From the NCBI GenBank assembly GCA_021811305.1, contig JAJZPD010000012.1, positions 1 through 15,810 on the forward strand: 15,810 nucleotides of DNA. The letters are read 5' to 3'. Under the pieces are notes generated by a model. That model was not told the origin of the DNA and did not search any database. It saw only the letters and a list, made by a program, of their open reading frames with translations. The stretch is from a bacterium. Its GTDB lineage: Bacteria > Patescibacteriota > Minisyncoccia > UBA6257 > Colwellbacteraceae. This document shows positions 7,163-15,809 of the stretch, piece by piece; position 1 is the first letter of the stretch, and every line of letters begins with the position of its first letter. The translations under genes and the position numbers were made by a program.

Positions 7163-7266
7163 CAGCGCTTAATTTCTCAAAACCTCTTGCAGCGCTCCAA
7201 GGAGTTTCGGCGGCTTGCATCCCTAGCGGTGGATATACCACAGAATAGGTTTATTATTAATAGGAT

Positions 7267-9786
7267 ATGCCTTCCATAAACGCGATGCGCCGGCAGGACG
7301 CGTTGAAATGCGATCAAAGTGAGCTTTTCGCCGAACTGAAAACTTCGGAGAGCGGATTAAGTGAACAGGAAGCGGGCAAGCGCCTGAAAGCGGTAGGCCC
7401 GAATGCTTTGAAAGGCAAAGGCGTAAGCGCCTTAAAGGTTTTTATAAGCCAGCTTAAAAGTTCTCTCATTTATCTTTTGGTGGCGGCCAGCGCCATCGCT
7501 TATTCGGTCAGAGATTATACCGACGGGACGGTTATTCTGGTAATCCTTTTAATCAACACCACTCTCGGGTTTTTGGAAGAATACAAATCCGAACGGATAA
7601 TACAGAAGCTGACCAAGTTCATCCGCCGCGAGGTGCGGGTGAAAAGAGGAGGAGAATTTTCGCTGATCGACGAGGAAAAAATAGTTCCCGGAGACGTGGT
7701 TAATCTCCGCGAGGGGGACATCGCTCCGGCCGACCTGCGACTTTTCGAGGCCGAGGGGCTGGAGATCGATGAATCGCAGCTCACCGGCGAATCCTTGCCG
7801 GCCGCCAAACAGGAAGCAGCCGGAAGCGGGGCGACCGCAGCCTGCCTGGTCTTTGCCGGAAGCGTCATCGAGAAGGGGGTAGGAACAGGCGTCGTTTACG
7901 CCACCGGCAATAACACCGAGCTGGGAGAAATCGCCAAACTTTCCACCGAGACGAAAAAAGATACGCAGTACGAGAAGTCTTTGCGCTCTTTCAGCTCGTA
8001 TTTGATGCGGATCACTCTTTTGGGGCTGGTTCTTATTTTCGTATTCAAGCTTGTACTTAATGGCGGATTTTCCAATGTAATCACGTTGCTTTTATTCATC
8101 ATCGCCATGGCAGTGGCGGTGGTTCCCGAAGTTCTGCCAGTCATCGCCACGGTGACCTTGACCAGCGGGGCTATGAAACTGGCGAAGCGGCGCGTGGTGG
8201 TCAAACGCCTATCGTCTTTAGAAGACCTGGGCAACATTAATCTCCTCTGCACCGACAAAACGGGAACGATTACAGAGAACAAGATGAGGGTCAACAAAAT
8301 CGTTTCCTCCGACGAGAAGCTGTTTCAGGTTTTCGCTTACGCCGCGATAACCCCGCTCAAAGGCCGGAAGCGCAGATTGCAGAACACTTACGACGACGCT
8401 TTCGAAAAATACGTCTCCGCCGGGATTAAAAAGGAAGCCGGACGCTTCGAAATTGTTAAGGAGATACCGTTCGATCCCGAGACGCGCCGTCGGCGCCTGG
8501 TGCTGCGGGAAGAAAAGGGGAAAGACTATTTGCTTTCAATCGGCGCGCCGGAAATACTTTTAAAATTTTGCGCCAGATCCGACGAAAGCAAATACTTGCC
8601 GGGAATATCCGCCGACGGAAAGACCGGGTTGCACCAGCTGGGCATAGCTTACAAGGAGATTAAATTCAAAGAAGGATTCGATCTGGCGGAAAACGAAAAG
8701 GGAATGGATTTCCTCGGATACGCCAGCCTGGAGGATCCGCTACGGCCGACGGCCAAAAGCGCCATCCAGCTGGCGGAAAGGCTGGGAGTGGAAATAAAAA
8801 TCCTGACCGGGGACAGCCGCGAAGTTGCGGAATACATCGGCAGGCAGATAGGTGTTGTCAAAGAAGGAGATAAGGTTTATATCGGCGAGGAGCTGGAGAA
8901 GATGAAGAAAGACGAGTTCGTCGAGGCGGTGAAAAAATACCGGATTTTCGCCAGGATTTCGCCGACGCAGAAATACAATATCATCAAGGCGCTGAAAGGC
9001 GATAACGTGGTCGGCTACCAGGGAGACGGAATCAATGACGCGCCGGCTTTGAAGCTGGCCGACGTCGCCATCGCGGTGAATACCGCCACCGACATCGCCA
9101 AGGAGAACGCGGACATCATTCTTCTGAACAAAAGCTTGGAAGTGGTGGTCAGCGGAATCCAGTACGGCCGCTCGATTTTCGTAAACATCAACAAGTACAT
9201 CAAATACACGATGGTCAGCAACTTCGGCAACTTCATCGCTCTGGCCGCGCTCTATCTTTTGTCGTCCAACCTGCCGATACTGCCGATTCAGGTCCTTTTG
9301 ACGACGGTGATAACCGACGTGCCGCTGGTGACCATTTCTTCCGACACGGTGGAGGAGAACGAAGTAGTGCGTCCGGAAAAACACAACGTGCGCGAACTGA
9401 TGCTTATTTCTCTTATCCTGGGGATTCCCACCGCGCTCTTCGAGATATTTTACTTCCTGATAATCCGCTCCAATCCCGAGCGCTTCGTGGCCACCAGCTT
9501 GTACGTTTTCCTTACCTTCCTGGCGATGATTGTTTTCTACGCGGTCCGCAGCCGTGGAAGTTTTTGGCGGGGCGGCAAGCCCTCCGGTCTGCTGAACGTT
9601 TCGTTTCTTTTGGCTTTCGCTTTTTCCCTGGGAATTATTTACGTCCCACAGTTCCAGGATTGGTTCTCCTTCGTCCCGCTGCCGGTGGAATCCGTGACGG
9701 TCATCGTGGTCTTGATGCTTTTCTACTTTATGGTGGCCGACTTCGCGAAGACCAGGTATTACAAAATAACTTCGTCCTTGGGTTGA
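7267..9786 (+). CDS. P-type cation-transporting ATPase, MgtA-like (P3B)
   Basis: ATP-driven cation pump of 839 residues. It has an N-terminal cation-ATPase domain (about 10-80), an actuator domain with T173-G-E-S176, the phosphorylation site at D330 (DKTGT), a nucleotide-binding region, TGDS in ILTGDSREV, and the hinge G586-DGINDAP. The TM4 motif is P287-EVLP-291, followed by VIATVTLTSGAMKLAK and VVVKRL. That stretch, with the later SNFGNF region, resembles the Mg2+ transporters MgtA/MgtB more than the SERCA-type Ca2+ pumps (PEGLP) or the H+-ATPases. About ten TM segments are expected. I therefore favour Mg2+ or a related divalent cation; transport direction and ion remain inference. The ATG has no usable Shine-Dalgarno, and a TATTAT/TATTAA-like -10 at 7252-7260 would place the transcript start at or next to it. 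Confidence 0.9.
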   Translation: MPSINAMRRQDALKCDQSELFAELKTSESGLSEQEAGKRLKAVGPNALKGKGVSALKVFISQLKSSLIYLLVAASAIAYSVRDYTDGTVILVILLINTTLGFLEEYKSERIIQKLTKFIRREVRVKRGGEFSLIDEEKIVPGDVVNLREGDIAPADLRLFEAEGLEIDESQLTGESLPAAKQEAAGSGATAACLVFAGSVIEKGVGTGVVYATGNNTELGEIAKLSTETKKDTQYEKSLRSFSSYLMRITLLGLVLIFVFKLVLNGGFSNVITLLLFIIAMAVAVVPEVLPVIATVTLTSGAMKLAKRRVVVKRLSSLEDLGNINLLCTDKTGTITENKMRVNKIVSSDEKLFQVFAYAAITPLKGRKRRLQNTYDDAFEKYVSAGIKKEAGRFEIVKEIPFDPETRRRRLVLREEKGKDYLLSIGAPEILLKFCARSDESKYLPGISADGKTGLHQLGIAYKEIKFKEGFDLAENEKGMDFLGYASLEDPLRPTAKSAIQLAERLGVEIKILTGDSREVAEYIGRQIGVVKEGDKVYIGEELEKMKKDEFVEAVKKYRIFARISPTQKYNIIKALKGDNVVGYQGDGINDAPALKLADVAIAVNTATDIAKENADIILLNKSLEVVVSGIQYGRSIFVNINKYIKYTMVSNFGNFIALAALYLLSSNLPILPIQVLLTTVITDVPLVTISSDTVEENEVVRPEKHNVRELMLISLILGIPTALFEIFYFLIIRSNPERFVATSLYVFLTFLAMIVFYAVRSRGSFWRGGKPSGLLNVSFLLAFAFSLGIIYVPQFQDWFSFVPLPVESVTVIVVLMLFYFMVADFAKTRYYKITSSLG

Positions 9787-9807
9787 TTTCTGCAGTTTAA
9801 ACGCGCG

Positions 9808-9837
9808 TTCCCGCATGAAAATGCGGTGAATTTTTTT
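9808..9837 (+). terminator. Rho-independent terminator of the P-type ATPase gene
   Basis: CCGCAT (9811-9816), a GAAA tetraloop and ATGCGG (9821-9826). The stem is extended by TTC/GAA across one bulged T and followed by seven T (9831-9837). It lies 21 bp after the ATPase stop codon. Confidence 0.9.
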
Positions 9838-9849
9838 GAGGTTATTCAC

Positions 9850-9877
9850 TTGCCGTTTTGACCGGCGAACCTATAGT
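9850..9877 (+). promoter_or_regulatory. Putative promoter of the Ig-like surface protein gene
   Basis: TTGCCG (9850-9855), 16 bp, then TATAGT (9872-9877). This gives an A-rich leader of about 30 nt without a Shine-Dalgarno before the ATG at 9915. The -10 context CTATAGTT is the same as at 1612-1619. Confidence 0.4.
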
Positions 9878-9914
9878 TAGAGTAAAAGGCGCCAAAGAAA
9901 CAAAAAAATAAAAA

Positions 9915-11744
9915 ATGCAAAAGTTCCTGGTAAAAATATTCGCTGTCGTCCCGATAATTGCTGCTCTGGCTGTCTTTTCTGCTTCGGCGGCTTACGCCGC
10001 CACTCCGGTATTTTCCGCTTATTACACGGGCAGCGGAGATTCGGTTCAAATAAACGTTTCGGGGGCCGACCCTAATAGTAGCGTTCTTTTGGAAAACAAC
10101 TTCCAGGTCCACGCCTTGGGCACCACCGACAGCAGCGGTTCGTTCACGACCACGATCAGCACTTCGCAGTACAACATCACCCCGGGAGGCGTAACATACG
10201 TGATCGTCGACAATATCAACTCCAATTCTCTGCAGTGGCCATATACCGTCTCTTCCGGCTCGTTCACTCTCAGCCAAAGCAGTGCCTCTATCGGCGTTGG
10301 CCAGTCCTCGGTTATCACCGCCAGCGTCGCGGGTCCGTTCTTCCTTTCCAGCAACTCCAGCGCCTACGTAGCGAACGCCTCACTGAGCGGAAATCAGATC
10401 ACCATTGTCGGCAACGCGGCGGGAACGACGAATATGAGCATCTGCCTGGTTTCCAACACCGCCGGCTGCGCGAGCGTGGCCGTCACGGTTTCCGGCTCTT
10501 CCGGCTCGCAGCTGACTTTCAGCCAGAACAACTTGAACATGCCGTTCGGCCAGACGGCGACGGTAGGCATAAGCGGCGGGACGGGAGTCTACGCGATTAC
10601 CAACAACTCCAATCCGTCGAGCGTCCAGCTGACGCTCAGCGGTTCCACCCTATACATTTACTCCCAGAACGTCAGCGGGTCGGCGGCGATAACCGTTTGC
10701 TCGAGCGATAACTCGACTTGCGGAGTGATAAGCGTGAATGTCGGAAGCGGAGCCAGTTACTCGACCCTTTCCTTCAGCCAGACGAATCCCGCCATGGCGG
10801 TCGGCCAGTCCAACACCATCTCCATAATCGGGGGAACGATTCCGTATTACGTGAGCTCCAACTCCGACTCCGGCGCGGTGCAAACGGCGATTTCCAGCAA
10901 CATCCTGACCTTGTCGGCGATGTCGGCAGGAACTTCAGTGATAACCGTCTGCTCCAACTCCAGCACTTGCGGAACGATGACGGTTACGGTTGGCGCTTCC
11001 GCCGACAGCTTGGTATTCTCGCAGAACAATATTTCCCTGAATTCCGGCCAGAGTTCATCGGTGCAGATATCCGGATCGGGCGGATACTACATTTCCAGCA
11101 ACAGCAATTCGAATGCGGTATCGGCCTCGGTCAGCGGGTCAACCCTAAGTCTAGCGGCCGTCTCACCGGGAACGGACAATATCGGCATCTGCTCCAGTTC
11201 CGGCCAGTGCGGCGTGGTTTACGCAACCGTAAACGGATATTCCAATACTTCCTCGGGATCGCTTAGCACGAGTCAGGTTTTGTCGGTCGGACAAGGAGTC
11301 AACCTTTACATCTCCGGAGGAACGGCTCCGTACCATGTCGCTTCAGGCAGCAACGGCGTTTATAGCGCGAGTATCGCGAGCGGGAACACTTTGATGATTT
11401 ACGGCGTCGGAGCCGGCTCTTCTTCGGTCTCGGTTTGCGACGCAAATAACGATTGTCTAAACATAAATGTCGTGGTTGTCGGATCGGCGTCAACGTCGTC
11501 CTCTTCGGCAACCGCCCCCAGCTCTTATCAATTTGCTTCGGACATGGCGGTGGGCGACACCGGAGCGGATGTGACCGCCTTGCAGAATAGGCTGACCAAG
11601 CTTGGAGTTTACTCCGGCCCAATCACCGGTTATTATGGCCCGCTGACCGAGGCAGCGGTCAGAAGATACCAGACGCTACGCGGAATAACTCCCGTCGGCG
11701 CGGTCGGTCCGCAGACCAGAGCGATGCTCAACGCCGGGAAATAG
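9915..11744 (+). CDS. Secreted Ig-like repeat protein with C-terminal peptidoglycan-binding domain
   Basis: Cell-surface protein of 609 residues. The signal peptide covers residues 1-28 (hydrophobic core, AAYA before ATPVF). After an N-terminal beta-rich region (about 30-115) come five tandem repeats of about 75-80 residues (roughly 117-535). Each opens with a phrase like FSQNN..GQ..., has a Ser/Gly-rich middle such as YYISSNS, and ends with two Cys 5-7 residues apart before a Val-rich strand. The first pair is C177/C185 and the last C508/C514; the pairs probably form one disulfide per repeat. Residues about 545-609 are a PG_binding_1 domain (GDTGADVTALQNRLTKLG, then YYGPLTEAAVRRYQ), which would anchor the protein to the cell wall. 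Repeat architecture resembles Ig-like adhesins; the ligand is unknown. Terminators on both sides make it monocistronic. Confidence 0.88.
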   Translation: MQKFLVKIFAVVPIIAALAVFSASAAYAATPVFSAYYTGSGDSVQINVSGADPNSSVLLENNFQVHALGTTDSSGSFTTTISTSQYNITPGGVTYVIVDNINSNSLQWPYTVSSGSFTLSQSSASIGVGQSSVITASVAGPFFLSSNSSAYVANASLSGNQITIVGNAAGTTNMSICLVSNTAGCASVAVTVSGSSGSQLTFSQNNLNMPFGQTATVGISGGTGVYAITNNSNPSSVQLTLSGSTLYIYSQNVSGSAAITVCSSDNSTCGVISVNVGSGASYSTLSFSQTNPAMAVGQSNTISIIGGTIPYYVSSNSDSGAVQTAISSNILTLSAMSAGTSVITVCSNSSTCGTMTVTVGASADSLVFSQNNISLNSGQSSSVQISGSGGYYISSNSNSNAVSASVSGSTLSLAAVSPGTDNIGICSSSGQCGVVYATVNGYSNTSSGSLSTSQVLSVGQGVNLYISGGTAPYHVASGSNGVYSASIASGNTLMIYGVGAGSSSVSVCDANNDCLNINVVVVGSASTSSSSATAPSSYQFASDMAVGDTGADVTALQNRLTKLGVYSGPITGYYGPLTEAAVRRYQTLRGITPVGAVGPQTRAMLNAGK

Positions 11745-11755
11745 TCCGGTTATAG

Positions 11756-11790
11756 ATAGGCCGCTGGCGTTATGTTAACGGTCTATTTTT
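11756..11790 (+). terminator. Terminator of the Ig-like surface protein gene
   Basis: ATAGGCCG (11756-11763) pairs with CGGTCTAT (11779-11786) with one G-U pair and a 15-base loop, followed by TTTT. It is 11 bp after the stop codon. Confidence 0.75.
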
Positions 11791-11797
11791 CGTTCCC

Positions 11798-11833
11798 TTG
11801 CTTGCAGAACTTTGGAGAAGCATAATTAAGCTA
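11798..11833 (+). promoter_or_regulatory. Promoter of the slipin operon, predicted leaderless
   Basis: TTGCTT (11798-11803), a 17-bp spacer, CATAAT (11821-11826), then six bases before the ATG at 11833. The expected transcription start coincides with the start codon. A GGAG upstream is too far away to act as a Shine-Dalgarno. Confidence 0.55.
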
Positions 11834-12591
11834 TGTCTACTATTTTAATTCTCGCCATTTTGTTCTTTTTTCTGTTGGGATTTCGCATCGTCCAGCAGTA
11901 CCAGCGCGGAGTGGTCTTCCGCTTTGGTAAGATAGTTTCAACGCGCAACCCGGGTTTGACCTGGATAATTCCTTTCATCGACACTTTGCGGAACGTCGAT
12001 CTGCGCACCATAACCCTGCCGGTTCCGGCGCAGAAGATAATCACCAAGGATAACGTCTCGGTCGACATCTCGGCCGTCTCCTATTACAAGATCGTCGATC
12101 CGGTGAAAAGCATCGTGGCGATTCAAAGCGTTCGTGAAGCTATCGACCAAATAGCTCAAACATCTTTGCGCAATGTGGTCGGCAAGTTCCAACTCGATGA
12201 GATACTTTCGGAAAGGGATGTTATTAATGCCGAGATAACGAAAATACTCGATGCCTTTACCGAGCAATGGGGCGTGGTTGTGAGCGCCGTCGAAATAAAG
12301 GATATCGAGCTGCCCGAGGATATGCAGAGGGCCATCGCCAAACAGGCCGAGGCCGAGCGAGAAAAACGAGCGAAAATAATCGCCGCGGAAGGGGAGTACC
12401 TTTCCGCGCAGAAGCTAGCCGACACTGCCGACATTATGGCGGCGCACCCCATCGCCCTGCAGCTTAGAAATTTACAGACCCTGGCCGAGATCGGTATCGA
12501 GAAGAACTCGACCATCATTTTCCCTGCGCAGCTGATGAACACGGTCGGCGATATCCAGAACTTCATCAAAAAGGAGGTGCTGGGGCAATAA
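11833..12591 (+). CDS. Slipin (stomatin/prohibitin-like SPFH membrane protein)
   Basis: Band 7/SPFH membrane scaffold protein of 252 residues, related to bacterial stomatin-like slipins that assemble in ordered membrane patches. One N-terminal hydrophobic segment (residues 3-18) anchors it. The SPFH domain follows (about 19-175: QQYQRGVVFRFGK, then GLTWIIPFIDTLRNVDLR, and NVSVDISAVSYYKI). After it comes a helical Ala/Glu-rich stretch (about 176-205, KQAEAEREKRAKIIAAEGE) typical of oligomerising coiled coil. Such genes often sit beside an NfeD protein; none is here. The gene instead overlaps by one base (TAATG) with a DUF84 NTPase gene, so the two are translationally coupled. The family call is strong; the role in membrane organisation or proteolysis is from family knowledge. 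Confidence 0.92.
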   Translation: MSTILILAILFFFLLGFRIVQQYQRGVVFRFGKIVSTRNPGLTWIIPFIDTLRNVDLRTITLPVPAQKIITKDNVSVDISAVSYYKIVDPVKSIVAIQSVREAIDQIAQTSLRNVVGKFQLDEILSERDVINAEITKILDAFTEQWGVVVSAVEIKDIELPEDMQRAIAKQAEAEREKRAKIIAAEGEYLSAQKLADTADIMAAHPIALQLRNLQTLAEIGIEKNSTIIFPAQLMNTVGDIQNFIKKEVLGQ

Positions 12592-13112
12592 TGGCGGTTA
12601 GGAAGATTGCGGTCGGAACTACCTCGGAGCAGAAGATCGGTTACTTGAAAGAGGTTTTAGCGTTGATCGGGATAGATGCCGAGATTTTTTCGGTAGCGGT
12701 GGAAAGCGGAGTCTCCGAGCAGCCTATGACGTCTAAAGAGACAAAAACAGGCTCCATTAATCGCTCGCGGCTGGCTTTGGAAAATATGCCCGATGCCGAT
12801 GTTGGATTAGGCATCGAGGTTGGTTATCATCCGCGGGAAGGAACCGGGCACGATATCTTGTGCTGGGTGACAATAATCGACAAAGAAGGGGATACGGTCT
12901 CGCGGGAATCGCAGCGTTTCCAACTGCCGCGGTTCCATCAGAAAATCCTTGATGACGGATTTTACTTAGGCGAGCATGTGGACGAGTATTTTAACGCCGG
13001 TGACGATCCAGTTACCCAGTATGTCGCCCAAATCTTAAAAGGAAGAAAACCGTTTATCACCCAGGCGATAGAGCAAGCGCTGATTTTCTATTTACACGGT
13101 AAGGAGTTTTAA
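12591..13112 (+). CDS. DUF84 / YjjX-like inosine-xanthosine triphosphatase family protein
   Basis: Small protein of 173 residues resembling the YjjX/DUF84 family, whose studied members hydrolyse non-canonical purine nucleotides (ITP, XTP) and so clean the nucleotide pool. Family phrases are present: the N-terminal VGTTSEQKIGYLKEVL, ESGVSEQPMTSKET with TGSINRSRLAL, and GLGIEVGY. The C-terminal half (about 100-173) is less typical and Asp/Glu-rich, so it may be a divergent member. The ATG overlaps the slipin stop codon by one base. An AGGAGG lies 13 nt upstream, farther than usual, so coupling to slipin translation is likely. It is followed after 3 bp by the C39-like peptidase gene. The substrate is inferred from family only. 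Confidence 0.75.
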   Translation: MAVRKIAVGTTSEQKIGYLKEVLALIGIDAEIFSVAVESGVSEQPMTSKETKTGSINRSRLALENMPDADVGLGIEVGYHPREGTGHDILCWVTIIDKEGDTVSRESQRFQLPRFHQKILDDGFYLGEHVDEYFNAGDDPVTQYVAQILKGRKPFITQAIEQALIFYLHGKEF

Positions 13113-13115
13113 AAT

Positions 13116-13628
13116 ATGAACGACATTAAATTGCTTTCTGTTAAACCATTCCAAGAAACGCTTCGCGGCGGCTACTGCGGCCCGGCCAGCTTGAAAATGG
13201 TTTTGGATTATTACGGGATCGACAAAAGCGAGGAAGAGGTGGCTTTGGCGTGCAACCGCGATTCTAGTTTAGGCACGGACGATGATTCCATTAAAAAAGC
13301 GGCCGAGTCATACGGATTTAAGGTGAAGATCGAGAATAACTCGTCTTTCGGCGATATCTCCAAATGGCTAGATAAAAGCGTTCCGGTTATTGTTAATTGG
13401 TTTACCCGCGGCCGTATCGATTACAACGACGAAGATGTCCCCGACGGGCATTATTCCGCGGTTGTCGGATTAGATGACAAATATATTTATCTTCAAGACC
13501 CGGAGATCGGAGGATTGCGAAAGCTTAACCGAGACGATTTCATGCGCGTGTGGTTCGATTTTAAGACCGATCATATTACTTCTTGGGAGGATATGATTAT
13601 CAGGCAGCTGATAGCGGTTTATAAATAA
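13116..13628 (+). CDS. C39-like cysteine peptidase family protein
   Basis: Papain-like fold protein of 170 residues in the peptidase C39-like group (related to the leader-peptide peptidases of bacteriocin exporters). The catalytic set is visible: Q13 as oxyanion residue (KPFQET), nucleophile C21 (YCGPASLKMVLDYYG), H112 (DGHYSAVVGLD) and D128 (LQDPEIGG). It has no signal peptide, TM segment or ABC-transporter domains, so it is probably a free cytosolic protease or amide hydrolase. AAGGAG lies 9 nt before the ATG, a proper ribosome-binding site. It is the last gene of the slipin operon. No precursor peptide gene is recognisable nearby, so the substrate is unknown. The active-site residues make real enzymatic activity likely. 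Confidence 0.85.
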   Translation: MNDIKLLSVKPFQETLRGGYCGPASLKMVLDYYGIDKSEEEVALACNRDSSLGTDDDSIKKAAESYGFKVKIENNSSFGDISKWLDKSVPVIVNWFTRGRIDYNDEDVPDGHYSAVVGLDDKYIYLQDPEIGGLRKLNRDDFMRVWFDFKTDHITSWEDMIIRQLIAVYK

Positions 13629-13741
13629 CTAAATTGATATTAATCTAAACAAAATAACTAGAGAGGATATCACAAAAATTTACTCGAGTCGGGCCATCTT
13701 GCTTTAATAAAATAGAGGATGGTTAATCCACTTATCCCCCC

Positions 13742-13769
13742 TTGACATCGCGTCCGCTCGTAGTTTAAT
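13742..13769 (+). promoter_or_regulatory. Strong promoter of the phase-variable surface locus
   Basis: Perfect -35 TTGACA (13742-13747), a 16-bp spacer and -10 TTTAAT (13764-13769). The start near 13776 leaves a leader of about 55 nt before the ATG at 13831. The rest of the spacer 13629-13830 is AT-rich with no gene that I can see. A second -10-like TATAGG (13820-13825) lies five bases before the ATG. Confidence 0.6.
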
Positions 13770-13830
13770 TAAAGTAATAAGTATTTCATATCGTACAAGG
13801 CCACAATTTTTCTCATAAATATAGGGTAAA

Positions 13831-14506
<676 letters not shown>

Positions 14507-14509
14507 ATT

Positions 14510-15757
14510 ATGAAGAACCCAATCTACAAAGCCTTAGTCATAGCACCAGCCGCTCTTGTCGTCTTCTACCTATCAATGGTCGGAGGGTTTAATGTTTTTA
14601 ACACCGTCCTAGCCTGGACTAACCCATCAGCAACTCCTCCCACCGAATCTCTTGTTCCTATACCCGTATCAGACGGAGGAACTGGAGCTTCTTCCGCAGC
14701 TTCAGCGAGAGCCGACTTAGGCGCCGCCGCCTCAGGCGCCAACTCTGACATTACTTCTCTCTCACCCTCAGGGAATCTAATTATCTCTCCAACAGGAGGA
14801 GTCGGAATCGGAACAACCAGCTTAATTTCAGGAGCTATGGTTACGGTCAACGGAAACTTGGTTACAACCGGAGAGCTTCAATCAACTCTTCAAACAGGTG
14901 ACGGCCAAATCAGAATGATTGCCGGCAACTATGGAGCCATGTGGAGGAACGACGGAACAAATACCTGGTTCCTTCTTACAGCCTCCGGCAACCAATACGG
15001 AGGTTGGAACAGCCTCCGTCCCATGCAGATCAACGATTCATCCGGAGAAGTCTATATGGCCAACGGCTTGGACGTTACTTCAGGTGGCATCACTTTCCCT
15101 GACGGAACTGTGCAGACGACGGCGGCTGTATCAGCGACTCATGGATCTCAAGCATTTACTTCCAGTGGAACGTTCACTGTACCAAGTGGCGTAACGCAGA
15201 TTATGGTTATAATTACTGGCGGTGGTGGAGGAGGAGGTGGTGGTACAAATCAAAATATTTGTGCTTATGGTAGTGGAGGCGGAGCTGGTGGAACTGCAAT
15301 GAATACCTATATTGTAAGCGGAGGGGAACAGTACACAGTAGCTATTGGAGCTGGCGGTGGTGGAGTTGGTTATAATAATAATGGTGGAGCTGGTACAGCA
15401 TCCCAATTTTCAGGAAATGGAATAACGCCGCTCATTGCTAATGGTGGAAGTGGCGGACTCGTTCCGAGCTCATATGTTACCAATACGACATGGGGAGCAA
15501 ACGGAGGAAGTGGTGGAACTGTTTCTGGAAACATATCATCCGCATCTCAATCCGGCCAATCGGGTAGTGATTGGGTTGGTTATTGTAATGGCAACTGGAG
15601 TCCAGGTAATGGAGGTTCAAGTATTTGGGCTGCTGGCGGGTTACAAGGAAATGGAGGGAATGGTGGCAATGGTTCATATGGGTCTGGTGGCGGAGGAAGT
15701 CTCTATGGATATTCTTCTGGTAGTGGTGGCAGTGGCTATGCTTTAATTTTTTGGTAG
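14510..15757 (+). CDS. Tail-fibre-like surface adhesin with glycine-rich tip domain
   Basis: Predicted secreted or anchored surface protein of 415 residues. It has an N-terminal hydrophobic signal segment (about 8-34, possible cleavage after A35 before W36). A tail-fibre linker follows (about 54-85: SDGGTGASSAASARADLG, then AAASGANSDITSL). Next is the module shared with the upstream gene (about 86-205, ending FPDGTVQTTA), then a glycine-rich C-terminal domain (about 215-415). This last part opens with FTSSGTFTVPSGVTQIMVII and nine Gly in a row (237-245), a layout known from tail-fibre tips and glycine-rich adhesins, and ends GGSGYALIFW. Codon choice and base composition change after 15127 (more GGT/GGA, more AT), suggesting a separately acquired C-terminal cassette. 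It starts 3 bp after the upstream stop with no Shine-Dalgarno, so translation may depend on coupling. The ligand is unknown. Confidence 0.8.
   Translation: MKNPIYKALVIAPAALVVFYLSMVGGFNVFNTVLAWTNPSATPPTESLVPIPVSDGGTGASSAASARADLGAAASGANSDITSLSPSGNLIISPTGGVGIGTTSLISGAMVTVNGNLVTTGELQSTLQTGDGQIRMIAGNYGAMWRNDGTNTWFLLTASGNQYGGWNSLRPMQINDSSGEVYMANGLDVTSGGITFPDGTVQTTAAVSATHGSQAFTSSGTFTVPSGVTQIMVIITGGGGGGGGGTNQNICAYGSGGGAGGTAMNTYIVSGGEQYTVAIGAGGGGVGYNNNGGAGTASQFSGNGITPLIANGGSGGLVPSSYVTNTTWGANGGSGGTVSGNISSASQSGQSGSDWVGYCNGNWSPGNGGSSIWAAGGLQGNGGNGGNGSYGSGGGGSLYGYSSGSGGSGYALIFW
14672..15127 (+). repeat. Tandem module copy 2
   Basis: Second copy of the 456-bp module at 14048-14503. The two copies stop being alike exactly at the FPDGTVQTTA codons, where copy 1 ends its gene and copy 2 continues into the glycine-rich domain. 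Confidence 0.85.
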
Positions 15758-15770
15758 AAAAAGGTAAGAC

Positions 15771-15809
15771 TTAATGCTTTTTCTTGCCATTAGCAAAAGC
15801 TGCGACAGC
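15771..15809 (-). CDS. Possible 3' end of a convergent gene (very short fragment)
   Basis: On the minus strand an open frame enters from the window edge, reads AVAAFANGKKKH and stops at 15771-15773. The basic tail and the convergent position, 13 bp after the previous gene, are compatible with a gene end, but twelve codons cannot prove it. Confidence 0.22.
   Translation of the reverse strand, partial: AVAAFANGKKKH

Noticed and set aside
7107..7241. N-terminal extension of the four-TM protein
   Set aside because: It translates through a TTGACA/TATTCC promoter, and an ideal Shine-Dalgarno precedes the ATG at 7106.
7229..7241. GTGG-N5-CCAC dyad upstream of the P-type ATPase as an operator
   Set aside because: The arms are only 4 bp long, which is easily chance. 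Noted without a feature entry.
8740..9849. Long minus-strand open frame of 369 codons
   Set aside because: Antisense shadow of the P-type ATPase, rich in His/Gln/Arg as expected from reversed codons, with no recognisable domain.
10235..11266. Other-frame open stretches inside the Ig-like repeat gene
   Set aside because: The repeated low-complexity coding text leaves alternative frames open. They lack starts with ribosome sites and any known motif.
13629..13741. Possible small RNA or terminator after the C39-like gene
   Set aside because: Only a 5-bp CCATC/GATGG pairing was found, with no T-tract. I could not support a feature.
15128..15757. Diversity-generating retroelement variable region in the glycine-rich C-terminus
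   Set aside because: No template repeat, reverse transcriptase or initiation motif is visible in the window, and the terminal sequence does not look like a C-type-lectin variable region.
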